Source: Lachnospiraceae bacterium
GTDB taxonomy: Bacteria > Bacillota > Clostridia > Lachnospirales > Lachnospiraceae
Direction: 5' to 3'
Assembly (NCBI GenBank): GCA_017449485.1
Contig: JAFTFP010000101.1
Location: 1 to 37,540 of the forward strand
DNA: 37,540 nt
Positions 26,001 through 33,555 of the stretch are shown here, piece after piece (within the stretch, counting starts at the first letter, position 1; the number at the start of each line of letters is the position of its first letter). Made by a program: the position numbers and the translations under genes. The notes under the pieces were generated by a model that was given only the letters and a program-made list of their open reading frames with translations, was not told the DNA's origin and did no database searches.

Positions 26001-28526
26001 GAAAAGGCCTCGGCCATGCTGTGCAGTCTGACGCTGAAGCCGCAGGAAAAGGCGGTGATCCGTCTTACCTTTGACGCAGCAGGCTGTGCGGGAGGAGACT
26101 GCCTGATCAATCAGGCACAGATCATGACCGATCTGCTGATCCGGGAATCCCCAAGAGCCCGGGTGGAGATAACTGCAAGAAAAATAGCAGGCAGGGTTTT
26201 CCTGGATGAGAACCGGAACGGGCTGCGGGATGCCGGGGAGAAACCGGTCGCCGGAACGCAGGTGCGGCTGTACCGTCCGGCCCAGGGACAGGATCAGGAA
26301 ACACTCCGGATCGGAAACCTAAGCGCGGCTGATGTTTATGACGAGGAGGGTATACGGCTTCCGCCTGTGATGACAGCTGAGGATGGCAGTTACCGGTTTG
26401 AAAACCTGCCGTCCGGCATGTATCTGGCTGTCTGCGAGCTGCCGGACGACGCGTTGACACCGACCAGGCAGCGGGCCGGGGAGGATCGCACCATCGACTC
26501 GGATGCAGAGGAGAAGAAGACAGATCAGGGCGCCGCTGTGATTCCGGATATCGATTTGACTGAAAAGGTCAATATCGCAGATCCAGACCGTGTCCGGGTC
26601 GAAGAGTACCTGGATGTGGGTCTGGTCCGCGGAACCGGGCAGATCCGGATTGTCAAAACCATCGACCGCCGCTATCTTCCCTTCGGCGCGCCGGTCTTTG
26701 TCTTCCGCCTGACGGGGGAGGACGGTCTGCAGCGGAATGCAGCGGCCGCGGTTCCCGAGGGACGGGACAGCACGGAAGTTCTGTTCAGTGATCTTCCCTA
26801 CGGAAGCTACACCGTCACGGAGCTGCCCAATGCGCGTTACAAGACCGCGCAGGTCAAGGTGCTGAAAAACGGCACAGCGGACGGGACAGGCGGGAAGGCA
26901 AGTCTTCAGACAGTGCTGTCCGCCGCGGATTCATTTTCAGAGGCGGAATTTCTCAATGAGCTGCGAAGAGACGATCTGCTGTCTCACTCGGCTGCCTGCA
27001 TCAACACGACGCAGACGGATCGTCCGGTACAGATGGAAGTAAGCTTCCTGGGGCCGGAGGAAATCGTCTCCAGGACAGATGTGAGCTATGCCTTCAGAGC
27101 GGGAGAGATCTCAGCCTTGATTACGTATGACAACGGTTCGACCCGGACGGTTGTCTATGATGGAACAAACCTGACCCTCTCGCCGGCCGTCCTGGACAGC
27201 AGCATGAATTCGGGCGGCGGGACGTACCCGGTGCGCGTGCATTACACGGAGCGCGGCGTGACACTGTCAGATTCCTTTGAAGTCCGTATCAACCTGAAGC
27301 CGGAGCGGCAGTACCAGGTCATTTATCTGCCGAACGGCGGAAGCTTTGACCGGCAGAAGGAGCGGAATATTGTCCGTTACCGCTATGACAGTGAGGCGAG
27401 GAAGGCGTGGTCGATCAGCGGGACTTATGAGAAGCCCGGGAGAAATCCCTACCGCTTCGGAGGCTGGAGCACGGCCGCGCAGGGCGGCGCATATTATCCG
27501 GACGGCTCTTCCATGGAGGCCCTCGGAGAGGGAACGGAGTCTGTTTACACTTTGTATGCCCAGTGGCTGGCGGCGGTGACTTTTGACGCGAACGGCGGCC
27601 GGATTGACGGGAGTGATCAGACCACAGCTGTGGAAGAGCACCGGACAGGCCTGCCGGTCGGCACATCGCTGGTCGGCGTCTGGGATGAGACACATCTGTT
27701 CCACGAGTGGAACACGAAGCCTGACGGCAGCGGCATAAGACTGGAAGACTATGGAAAGCTGGAGGAGCCGGTCACCTTCTACGCCATCTATGATGTGAAG
27801 GCCGAACAGATCTACGAGTACACGGGCGGAATTCAGACCTTCACAGCACCGGCGGATGGCCAGTACCGTCTGGAGGTCTGGGGTGCACAGAGCGGCACAG
27901 GCGGGGCAAAAGGCGGCTACTCGCAAGGCATTGCCACACTGAAGAGAGGCGATGTGCTCTACATCTGTGTCGGCGGTGCCGGCGGAGACGGCAAAGGCAA
28001 TACCGGCGGTGCAGCCGGATATAATGGCGGCGGAAAAGGCGGCAATGGCGGAACAACGCAGCATATTTCCACCACAGGTGAGCCCACAAAGCAGACACGC
28101 TTCGGCGCGGCGGCCGGCGGAGGCGGTGCCACACATATTGCCGCAGTGGACCGGGGCCTGCTGAGTGCCTATAAAGATCATGCGGAGGAGGTCCTGATTG
28201 CAGCCGGCGGCGGCAGCAAGAATCCCGGCAATGCAGGCGGAGGCGGAAGCTTCGGCCAGGGCATGAACGGCCGGGGCACGCCGGAGTACTGGTACGACAG
28301 TGCCGGCGGCGGGCAGCGCTGGGGCCCGGATCACGGCGGAGGCGGAGGCTACGCCGGCGGAGCCTGGAACCAGGGCGGAACCGGTTATACCGGTGAGCTG
28401 ACGGATGCGCAGATCATCGACGGCAACAGCGAGATGCCCGTCTGTCAGAGTGGAAAAGTGATTGCCTGGCAGACTGGAAACAGCGGGAACGGCCATGCGA
28501 AGATTACTCTGCTTGATGGAAACTGA
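23073..28526 (+). CDS. Giant secreted protein: vWA, SdrD-B/Cna-B-like, InlB-like repeats, glycine-rich domain
   Basis: About 1,817 residues. I favour TTG 23073 (AAAGGA 10 bases upstream, giving a basic signal sequence ending DVRAEDG); GTG 23064 is an alternative. Domains in order: von Willebrand A with a complete MIDAS (D143-x-S145-x-S147, T237/T239, D266); a long beta-rich region to about 850; a DUF11-like region (ITKSAAAPLIVSGQDAVYEITVEN); an SdrD-B-like domain from about 1040 (GRVFLDENRNGLRDAGE); a Cna-B-like domain from about 1187; an Ig-like stretch from about 1320; two InlB-type repeats (about 1412-1575, each with a WST/WNT and YAQW/YAIY end); and a Gly-rich domain (about 1577-1817). 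There is no LPXTG motif or C-terminal membrane helix. Likely a metal-dependent adhesin for the adjacent fibre proteins (inference). Confidence 0.88.
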   Translation: MGNRRRTARSKSRRIRLRLLGLCIAVGISFLSGALDVRAEDGSGTDAGFVLVDPVAEQALPAGQEEAQILESPGPALLGAGAAGTEEAGEVSRKLTENVRVVVNKYLTMQEDGTRTITLEQYLTGTVEEQEELVPTDVVLVLDYSYSMEGEAMRRMNEAAVSFVQALARENDALEEKERARLGIVAFGGNRSAEDAVSQNWGLTSAGGKQHLTVLDASTVQSAAAFISGRTTTLGNTWTDAALSKAQEFLSYDSAGRRKVVVLVTDGYPYHEVTDASPNTGDSEADREAIMKLGAPRNFMFTLTAANRALHTAYALKQAGARIYTCYISNGVTEDSPSFAQFSSVQNLSELPDTTEALGFRFMYMLSSANPGAYQILTPTIYDRNDSTAKGTVDETFFRVADTLPAIAPQLNRIYAQVLTEMFGDYRKGVIARDRISWPFQLGDGKTQETSQPETVPVRTYTADAHPEADGSFSFGPRREITGLNICRESNLVEVFGYDYGENAVTRVPHAGTEADYGRKLIIEFEIRPRPSFGANAVNTNEASSGLYNGSEEMCCYPMPHTDIPIDYEIVARDQTIYVPEKTDFQGLVETEPTGGPEDMLTGLIFDKDHVPNGRNNAFVSIHYEMTDPAGEVVGVMDIPAGTAYTYDTNTQIGNLTWQWKEKEPASGTYRISAAVTPAANTVSGATSQKEGSQRETIYTKDAVLYVFRPEITAKDSILSGPREENGIRIPGDQLDFEPGISAIPAKSGLQVHSGGWRWVCDVPGAVPRRKEPGLNWTLTPLGGVQQTEEAVIVTAQEGEDIPVRAVVSRVVDGQQVQIQDKDITWIHVCGVRKEESCGFHTQTQQEQVRFLIHVQTPMIPDITKSAAAPLIVSGQDAVYEITVENKRQQEITAQVLDVFPWNQDERGSAFQGTLQLKSIEVDLTQAPEASPVLSLTGSETVRGKAAAELRTLPAAEETALTQTEQAGLLRTDKVPEKASAMLCSLTLKPQEKAVIRLTFDAAGCAGGDCLINQAQIMTDLLIRESPRARVEITARKIAGRVFLDENRNGLRDAGEKPVAGTQVRLYRPAQGQDQETLRIGNLSAADVYDEEGIRLPPVMTAEDGSYRFENLPSGMYLAVCELPDDALTPTRQRAGEDRTIDSDAEEKKTDQGAAVIPDIDLTEKVNIADPDRVRVEEYLDVGLVRGTGQIRIVKTIDRRYLPFGAPVFVFRLTGEDGLQRNAAAAVPEGRDSTEVLFSDLPYGSYTVTELPNARYKTAQVKVLKNGTADGTGGKASLQTVLSAADSFSEAEFLNELRRDDLLSHSAACINTTQTDRPVQMEVSFLGPEEIVSRTDVSYAFRAGEISALITYDNGSTRTVVYDGTNLTLSPAVLDSSMNSGGGTYPVRVHYTERGVTLSDSFEVRINLKPERQYQVIYLPNGGSFDRQKERNIVRYRYDSEARKAWSISGTYEKPGRNPYRFGGWSTAAQGGAYYPDGSSMEALGEGTESVYTLYAQWLAAVTFDANGGRIDGSDQTTAVEEHRTGLPVGTSLVGVWDETHLFHEWNTKPDGSGIRLEDYGKLEEPVTFYAIYDVKAEQIYEYTGGIQTFTAPADGQYRLEVWGAQSGTGGAKGGYSQGIATLKRGDVLYICVGGAGGDGKGNTGGAAGYNGGGKGGNGGTTQHISTTGEPTKQTRFGAAAGGGGATHIAAVDRGLLSAYKDHAEEVLIAAGGGSKNPGNAGGGGSFGQGMNGRGTPEYWYDSAGGGQRWGPDHGGGGGYAGGAWNQGGTGYTGELTDAQIIDGNSEMPVCQSGKVIAWQTGNSGNGHAKITLLDGN

Positions 28527-28596
28527 ACGCTGAGATAGAATAAGTATCGGTTCGGAAAAGCATATAATTTTCTGAACCGATACTGATCATCAGCGT
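28527..28596 (+). repeat. Long nested hairpin between the adhesin gene and mtnA-like gene
   Basis: A 17-bp stem (28543-28559 with 28568-28584, one G-T pair) surrounds an 8-base loop, and an outer 7-bp stem (ACGCTGA 28527-28533 with TCAGCGT 28590-28596) encloses it. No T-run follows, so it is not a typical intrinsic terminator. TATAAT spans the loop and right arm (28563-28568) without a -35. It could be an mRNA 3'-end stabiliser, an operator-like dyad or a small palindromic repeat element. Confidence 0.7.
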
Positions 28597-28609
28597 GAGG
28601 AACCTGTTC

Positions 28610-29749
28610 ATGAAGACAGAAAAAAACATCCTGGAACTGGAAACCGTCGCCCTTCTGGACGATGAGAATGCGATTGAAATTATTGATCAGACTCTGCTGC
28701 CCGGCAGGACGGAACTCATCCGTCTGCGGACAGCAGAGGAGATCTGGAACGCGATTTATCTGCTGCAGGTGCGCGGCGCACCGGCCATCGGCGTCACCGC
28801 AGGCTTTGGAATCTATCTGTTGACCAAACTGGTAAACATCCCGAAAGATCAGGATATTCCGGCTAATCACGATGCAAATTTCTCTCTTCTGGAGGAGACC
28901 TTCCGGAAGCAGAAGGCATATCTGGATTCCTCCCGTCCGACAGCGGTGAATCTATCCTGGGCCCTGAACCGCATGGAGCAGGTCTTCCTGTCTATGAAAG
29001 AAGATCAGTCGCTGACCATGAAGCAGGTGAAGGAACGGCTGAAGCAGGAGGCGGAGGCAATTAAAGAAGAAGACATTGAAGTGTGCAGACGGATCGGCGA
29101 GTATGGACTCACCCTGGTGAAGCCGGGCGATGGCATTCTGACCCACTGCAACGCGGGCAAGCTCTGCGCCTGCCGCTACGGTACTGCGACCGCGCCGATT
29201 TATCTCGGAGAGGAGCGGGGATACGGCTTTCATGTTTATGCCGACGAGACCCGTCCGCTTCTGCAGGGCGCCCGGCTCACAGCCTATGAGCTCGCCAGCG
29301 CCGGCGTCGACGTCACGCTGCTGTGCGACAACATGTCAGCTTCTGTGATGCAGGCCGGCAAAATCCAGGCGATCTTTGTGGGCTGCGACCGCGTCGCGGC
29401 CAACGGAGATACCGCCAATAAGATCGGCACCAGTGTGGTGGCGGCTGTGGCGGCACACTACGGCGTCCCTTTTTATGTCTGCGCGCCGACCTCGACCATC
29501 GATCTGTCGCTGAAAACCGGCAGTGAGATTCCGATCGAGCAGCGCAATCCGGATGAGGTCACAGATATGTGGTACCGGGAGCGCATGGCGCCGGAAAATA
29601 TCAAGGTATATAATCCGGCTTTTGACGTGACGGACCACAGCCTGATCAGCGGCATCGTGACCGAGTACGGCATTGCCCGGGCACCTTACGATGAATCACT
29701 TCGCGCTGTTTTTGAAAAGAAAGAAGAAGAGAAGAGACAGCAGGCGTGA
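28610..29749 (+). CDS. mtnA: MtnA-type sugar-1-phosphate aldose-ketose isomerase
   Basis: 379 residues from ATG 28610 (GAGG 9 bases before). It matches methylthioribose-1-phosphate isomerase: [30 protein letters not shown], catalytic Cys180 (ILTHCNAG), and Asp260 in [17 protein letters not shown]. The usual role is methionine salvage, converting 5-methylthioribose-1-phosphate to the ribulose form. In anaerobes close relatives act on 5-deoxyribose-1-phosphate. No other methionine-salvage or deoxyribose genes are adjacent, so the substrate cannot be fixed. The NAGKLCAC segment carries two extra cysteines after the catalytic one. It is followed after 49 bases by a thiolase gene. Confidence 0.87.
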   Translation: MKTEKNILELETVALLDDENAIEIIDQTLLPGRTELIRLRTAEEIWNAIYLLQVRGAPAIGVTAGFGIYLLTKLVNIPKDQDIPANHDANFSLLEETFRKQKAYLDSSRPTAVNLSWALNRMEQVFLSMKEDQSLTMKQVKERLKQEAEAIKEEDIEVCRRIGEYGLTLVKPGDGILTHCNAGKLCACRYGTATAPIYLGEERGYGFHVYADETRPLLQGARLTAYELASAGVDVTLLCDNMSASVMQAGKIQAIFVGCDRVAANGDTANKIGTSVVAAVAAHYGVPFYVCAPTSTIDLSLKTGSEIPIEQRNPDEVTDMWYRERMAPENIKVYNPAFDVTDHSLISGIVTEYGIARAPYDESLRAVFEKKEEEKRQQA

Positions 29750-29798
29750 TCAGATAGATTTTCAGCATATTCATCCAGAAGGAAGGAGAAAACAGGAA

Positions 29799-30983
29799 AT
29801 GAGCAAAAGAAAGGTTGTGCTGGCAGGCGCCTGCAGAACTGCAATCGGAACCATGGGAGGCACCCTGAGCGGCACGCCTGTCACGGAGTTAGGAACGATC
29901 GTCATCAAGGAGGCACTTCGCCGCGCCGGTGTAAAGCCGGAGCAGGTGGACGAAGTCTATATGGGCTGTGTCATTCAGGCCGGCACTGGACAGAACCCTG
30001 CCCGTCAGTCAGCTGTGAACGCCGGGATTCCGGTCGAAGTTCCGGCGACCACCATCAACGTGCTGTGCGGCTCCGGCCTGCACTGTGTGAATCTGGCTGC
30101 CAAGCTGATTCAGAACGGCGATGCGGATATCGTAGTGGCAGGCGGCATGGAGAACATGTCCAAGGCACCGTACCTGCTGTACAACGGCCGCTTCGGTTAC
30201 CGCATGGGTGCAGGAAAAGTGGATGACGCCATGATCCGTGACGCGCTGACCGATGCCTTCGGCGGCTATCACATGGGTATCACGGCTGAGAATATCGCAG
30301 AGGAATGGGGACTGACCAGAGAGCAGCTGGACGAGTTTGCAGCAAACAGCCAGCAGAAGGCACAGAAGGCGATCGCGGACGGAAAGTTCAAGGATGAGAT
30401 CGTGCCGGTTGAAGTGAAGCAGAAGAAGCAGACGATCCTCTTTGACACGGACGAAGGTCCGCGCCCGAACGTAACCGCGGAGAGCATTGCAAGATTAAAG
30501 CCTGCCTTCAAGGAAAACGGCATGGTGACCGCAGGCAATTCCTCCGGCATCAACGACGCGGCGGCAGCCATCATTGTCATGAGCGAGGAAAAGGCCAAGG
30601 AGCTCGGCGTACAGCCGATGGGCGTGTGGATTGCCGGTGAGCTGGCGGGCGTTGAGCCGCGCATCATGGGCATCGGCCCGGTCGCAGCCACGAAGAAAAC
30701 GATGGCAAAAGCCGGTTACGAAATCGGAGACTTTGATCTGATCGAGGCGAATGAGGCCTTTGCAGCACAGTCGGTTGCGGTTCAGCATGATCTGGGCTTT
30801 GACCCGGCCATCCTGAATGTCAACGGCGGTGCCATTGCACTGGGTCATCCGGTCGGTGCTTCCGGCTGCAGAATTCTGGTGACGCTGCTGTATGAGATGC
30901 AGAGAAGAAATGCCCACAAGGGACTTGCGACGCTCTGCGTCGGCGGCGGCATGGGCTGTGCGGCGATCGTGGAACGCCCTTGA
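29799..30983 (+). CDS. Acetyl-CoA acetyltransferase, second copy
   Basis: 394 residues from ATG 29799 (AAGGAG 10 bases upstream). All thiolase motifs are present: [10 protein letters not shown] with the acyl Cys, [23 protein letters not shown] and CVGGGMGC. It is the same length as the thiolase at 14063 and similar from end to end, with clear differences in the substrate-loop region ([20 protein letters not shown] versus [20 protein letters not shown]). It lies behind the MtnA-type gene, far from the butyrate operon. It may be an isoenzyme with different regulation, or one acting on a slightly different acyl-CoA. A divergent duplicate; which direction it runs in vivo is unknown. Confidence 0.93.
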   Translation: MSKRKVVLAGACRTAIGTMGGTLSGTPVTELGTIVIKEALRRAGVKPEQVDEVYMGCVIQAGTGQNPARQSAVNAGIPVEVPATTINVLCGSGLHCVNLAAKLIQNGDADIVVAGGMENMSKAPYLLYNGRFGYRMGAGKVDDAMIRDALTDAFGGYHMGITAENIAEEWGLTREQLDEFAANSQQKAQKAIADGKFKDEIVPVEVKQKKQTILFDTDEGPRPNVTAESIARLKPAFKENGMVTAGNSSGINDAAAAIIVMSEEKAKELGVQPMGVWIAGELAGVEPRIMGIGPVAATKKTMAKAGYEIGDFDLIEANEAFAAQSVAVQHDLGFDPAILNVNGGAIALGHPVGASGCRILVTLLYEMQRRNAHKGLATLCVGGGMGCAAIVERP

Positions 30984-30996
30984 GTGAGCCGATCGT

Positions 30997-31299
30997 TTAC
31001 TGAGCTTTGGAAGAACAACTGCAGGGCTGGTCGTGGGTGATCATGATGCCGAGCGCATCAAACTTACCCTCATGATTCGGATACATGACGTATCCGCCTT
31101 CCTGAGGGAGATTTTCCTTTCCGGAGACGATGGGACGGATCAGACCGGTCCGCATCATGATCCGGATCGCATAGCGCGCAAATCTGTAGCGGACTTCATC
31201 GGAGTATTTCTCGGGGTGATCGGCGAGAAACTGCATGAGAGGAATCATAAAAGGACCGCGGAACAGATTCCAGATTATCACATGGAAAAATCTTAACAT
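30997..31299 (-). pseudogene. Truncated 1-acylglycerol-3-phosphate acyltransferase (PlsC-like) fragment
   Basis: 100 residues from ATG 31299 to a stop at 30997. The N-terminal half fits small clostridial PlsC-like acyltransferases: MLRFFHVIIWNLFRGPF, then SGKENLPQEGGYVMYPNHEGKFDALG, with the catalytic HX4D (NHEGKFD). The sequence then diverges to PCSCSSKAQ and stops. The normal second half of the family (over 100 residues, including the substrate-binding EGTR-like motif) is absent, as the thiolase gene ends 13 bases beyond. It is therefore a remnant unlikely to be active, although its promoter-like sequence survives. Confidence 0.75.
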
Positions 31300-31305
31300 G
31301 AGTAC

Positions 31306-31334
31306 AGTATAGCACTGAATGATATTGCACACAA
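31306..31334 (-). promoter_or_regulatory. Promoter-like sequence of the truncated acyltransferase
   Basis: On the minus strand, TTGTGT (31334-31329), a 17-base spacer and an extended TGC-TATACT (-10 at 31311-31306). The predicted start coincides with the ATG at 31299, so the mRNA would be nearly leaderless; no Shine-Dalgarno sequence is visible. Confidence 0.5.
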
Positions 31335-31389
31335 TTTAGACATGGCTAATCCAAGGGGACAGTTTCAGCGGTCTGTACCGGATTTTTAG

Positions 31390-31418
31390 TTGACTTTGCA
31401 GAATCGCTATAATATAAT
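31390..31418 (+). promoter_or_regulatory. Promoter of the tRNA cluster
   Basis: TTGACT at 31390-31395, 17-base spacer, TATAAT at 31413-31418. Transcription would begin near 31425, about 24 bases before tRNA-Pro. Confidence 0.88.
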
Positions 31419-31448
31419 ATCACTTGCGTCACAGGAAACCCCTGTTGC

Positions 31449-31523
31449 CGGGGTGTGGCTCAGTTTGGCTAGAGCGCCTGGTTTGGGACCAGGATGTCGC
31501 AGGTTCGAATCCTGTCACCCCGA
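31449..31523 (+). tRNA. tRNA-Pro (anticodon TGG)
   Basis: Cloverleaf with acceptor CGGGGTG/CACCCCG, anticodon stem CCTGG/CCAGG around TTTGGGA, and T-arm AGGTTCGAATCCT. Discriminator A; no encoded CCA. First of six tRNAs in one transcript. Confidence 0.95.
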
Positions 31524-31571
31524 TCCGGAAGGCTGCTTCTTGAAAAACAAATATTGATAGTTCCAGACTAT

Positions 31572-31642
31572 GCGGGTGTAGTTCAATGGTAGAACACTAG
31601 CCTTCCAAGCTAGATACGTGGGTTCGATTCCCATCACCCGCT
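31572..31642 (+). tRNA. tRNA-Gly (anticodon TCC)
   Basis: Acceptor GCGGGTG/CACCCGC, anticodon stem CTAGC/GCTAG around CTTCCAA, T-arm GGGTTCGATTCCC. Discriminator T, usual for glycine; no encoded CCA. Confidence 0.95.
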
Positions 31643-31647
31643 TTTAT

Positions 31648-31721
<74 letters not shown>

Positions 31722-31745
31722 TTGCTCGCAAGAGCTGGCTGATAT

Positions 31746-31820
31746 GGTGGGTATGGCGTAGTTGGCTAACGCGCCAGATTGTGGTTCTGGAGACCGTGGG
31801 TTCAAGTCCCACTACCCACC
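31746..31820 (+). tRNA. tRNA-His (anticodon GTG)
   Basis: Acceptor GTGGGTA/TACCCAC with the extra G-1 (31746) facing C73 (31820), the histidine identity pair. Anticodon stem CCAGA/TCTGG around TTGTGGT. No encoded CCA. Confidence 0.95.
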
Positions 31821-31840
31821 CTTTTCTTATGCCATTCCAT

Positions 31841-31912
31841 GGGGCTATCGCCAAGTGGTAAGGCACAGCACTTTGACTGCTGCATGCGTTGGTTCGAATC
31901 CAACTAGCCCTG
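31841..31912 (+). tRNA. tRNA-Gln (anticodon TTG)
   Basis: Acceptor GGGGCTA/TAGCCCT with a G-T first pair (a weak first pair is normal for tRNA-Gln), anticodon stem CAGCA/TGCTG around CTTTGAC, T-arm TTGGTTCGAATCCAA. Discriminator G. Confidence 0.94.
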
Positions 31913-31952
31913 CTCGGGCAGTTCGCTTAAGTAAGCGGGTGCTGAAGAATGC

Positions 31953-32025
31953 GGGACATTAGCTCAGGTGGTAGAGCACTTGACTTTTAATCAAGTTGTC
32001 GCGGGTTCGAGTCCCGCATGTCTCA
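31953..32025 (+). tRNA. tRNA-Lys (anticodon TTT)
   Basis: Acceptor GGGACAT/ATGTCTC (one G-T pair), anticodon stem CTTGA/TCAAG around CTTTTAA, T-arm CGGGTTCGAGTCCCG. Discriminator A. Last tRNA before the terminator. Confidence 0.95.
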
Positions 32026-32045
32026 CTTATAATTTCACCAGTTAC

Positions 32046-32073
32046 AAAAAGTCCCTCAGAAGGGACTTTTTTT
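32046..32073 (+). terminator. Terminator of the tRNA cluster
   Basis: An 11-bp perfect stem (32046-32056 with 32061-32071, loop CAGA) ending in seven Ts. Confidence 0.93.
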
Positions 32074-32119
32074 GTTGCACTGATATGAAACGGAACTCAG
32101 GATTTGTCGAGGTGCTGTG

Positions 32120-32233
32120 ATGAAGAAAATACTGATTATGGATGAGATGAATTACCCGCAGGATTCAGAGGAAATCTATCGGGTGGCTGTGCGGGGAATC
32201 ATTTTCGCTGAACGGCTGAAAATAGGTGTATAG
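32120..32233 (+). pseudogene. Nudix hydrolase N-terminal fragment (37 codons)
   Basis: A short open frame with a good start (CGAGGTG 10 bases before ATG 32120) encodes MKKILIMDEMNYPQDSEEIY followed by RVAVRGIIFAERLKIGV and TAG. This resembles the first strand of Nudix hydrolases (an 'E-x-Y-x-R-x-A-V-R-G-I-I' opening) but stops before any Nudix box. I read it as the start of a gene whose rest was lost, although a true small protein cannot be excluded. The 328-base stretch 32026-32353 otherwise holds only the tRNA terminator and the next promoter. Confidence 0.5.
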
Positions 32234-32279
32234 CATTCATAGGCCTTCCGTTTTTTTCTTTACGAACCCCAAGAATATA

Positions 32280-32308
32280 TTGTATAAATTCCATCGGATT
32301 AGTATGAT
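32280..32308 (+). promoter_or_regulatory. Promoter of the PLP-lyase operon
   Basis: TTGTAT at 32280-32285, 17-base spacer, TATGAT at 32303-32308. The transcript would begin near 32315 with CCTGAC (32313-32318), which can pair with GTCAGG (32334-32339) directly before the ribosome site GGGGAGG, so a leader hairpin could affect translation. Confidence 0.6.
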
Positions 32309-32353
32309 ATTACCTGACAGAGTATCCGACAGAGTCAGGGGAGGAAAGATCAG

Positions 32354-33535
32354 ATGGGAGAGATCTATGATTTTGAACATGTTCCGGACAGGACGGGCAC
32401 AGCGTCACTGAAATATGATTTTGCAATGCGCCGCGCGGGGAGGACCGACCTGCTTCCGATGTGGGTCGCTGACATGGATTTTGCCCTGCCGGAGGAGATC
32501 CTCGACAGGATCAGAGAGCGCACATCTCACGGAATTTTCGGATACACAGACCCGGACGCCGCGTATTTTGACACGTTGGAAAGCTGGTTCGTGCGTCATT
32601 ACGGGTGGGAGATCGACCGGAGCTGGGTCACGGTCACGCCCGGCGTCGTCTACGCCATCTCCTGTGCAGTCCGCGCGTTTACGGCACCGGGAGACGCGGT
32701 GCTCATTCAGGAACCGGTCTACTATCCTTTCCGGGAGATGATCGAACTGAACGGGAGGCGCTGCGTGAGCAGCCCGCTGAAGAATCAGGACGGATATTAC
32801 CGGATGGACCTCGCAGACGCGGAGAAGAAAATCGCGGAAGAAAATGTCAGACTTTTCATCCTCTGCAGCCCGCACAATCCCGTGGGAAGAGTGTGGAAAC
32901 CGGACGAGCTTCGGGAGATCGGAAGCATCTGTACAAGGCATGACGTGATCGTCGTTTCTGATGAAATCCACTGCGATTTTGTGTATGGCAAAAACCGGTT
33001 CACCTCCTACGGATCGCTGGGGGAGATGTTTCTGCGGAATGCGGTGATCTGTACTTCTCCAAGCAAAACTTTCAATATGGCAGGTCTGCAGACAGCGAAT
33101 ATCCTGATCAGCAATGCCTCGCTGCGGGAGCGGTTCCGCCTTGTTAATGAAGCGAGCGGATACAGCCAGGCGAATACGCTCGGGCTGACGGCGGCAAAAG
33201 CAGCGTATGATCTCGGGGATGCGTGGCTGTGCGCCCTGCTGGATCATCTGGAGGCGAACATCCGGGAGGCTGCGGAATACCTGCGGCAGAAGGCGCCTGC
33301 GGTGAGGATGACGATCCCGGAGGGCACGTATCTTCTCTGGATGGATTTCTCGCAGATCGTGAATTCGGAAGAGGAGCTGCGGCATCTGATCCGTGACAGA
33401 GCGCATTTGTGGCTGGATGACGGGAGCATGTTTGCGGAGCATACCGCACTCTTTCAGCGGATGAACATTGCCTGTCCGCAGGCGACGCTGCGGCAGGCAC
33501 TCACACAGCTTGGCGCAGCGCTGGGCGGTGACTGA
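32354..33535 (+). CDS. MalY/PatB-type PLP-dependent cystathionine beta-lyase/aminotransferase
   Basis: 393 residues. It opens with the MalY/PatB pattern: SLKYDFAMRRAGRTDLLPMWVADMDFALPEEI. The fold-type I aminotransferase core follows: GVVYAISCAVRAF, CSPHNPVGRVW, SDEIHCDFVY and PLP-binding Lys238 (TSPSKTFNMAGLQ). Enzymes of this group cleave C-S bonds (cystathionine or cysteine, releasing pyruvate, ammonia and a thiol) and can transaminate. A second PLP sulfur-lyase gene follows after 20 bases, so the pair probably serves transsulfuration or cysteine breakdown with possible H2S formation. A strong GGGGAGGA ribosome site precedes ATG 32354. Confidence 0.91.
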   Translation: MGEIYDFEHVPDRTGTASLKYDFAMRRAGRTDLLPMWVADMDFALPEEILDRIRERTSHGIFGYTDPDAAYFDTLESWFVRHYGWEIDRSWVTVTPGVVYAISCAVRAFTAPGDAVLIQEPVYYPFREMIELNGRRCVSSPLKNQDGYYRMDLADAEKKIAEENVRLFILCSPHNPVGRVWKPDELREIGSICTRHDVIVVSDEIHCDFVYGKNRFTSYGSLGEMFLRNAVICTSPSKTFNMAGLQTANILISNASLRERFRLVNEASGYSQANTLGLTAAKAAYDLGDAWLCALLDHLEANIREAAEYLRQKAPAVRMTIPEGTYLLWMDFSQIVNSEEELRHLIRDRAHLWLDDGSMFAEHTALFQRMNIACPQATLRQALTQLGAALGGD

Positions 33536-33555
33536 TTCAGACGGGGAGGATAAGG

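Noticed and set aside
27860-28400. Tandem repeats or CRISPR-like array in the glycine-rich region
   Set aside because: The repeats are short GGC/GGA glycine codons of irregular period within an intact reading frame; there are no direct repeats with unique spacers.
28507-28526. LPXTG-type sortase signal at the end of the giant protein
   Set aside because: The protein ends HAKITLLDGN with no LPXTG, hydrophobic helix or basic tail, and no frameshift in the following 80 bases restores one.
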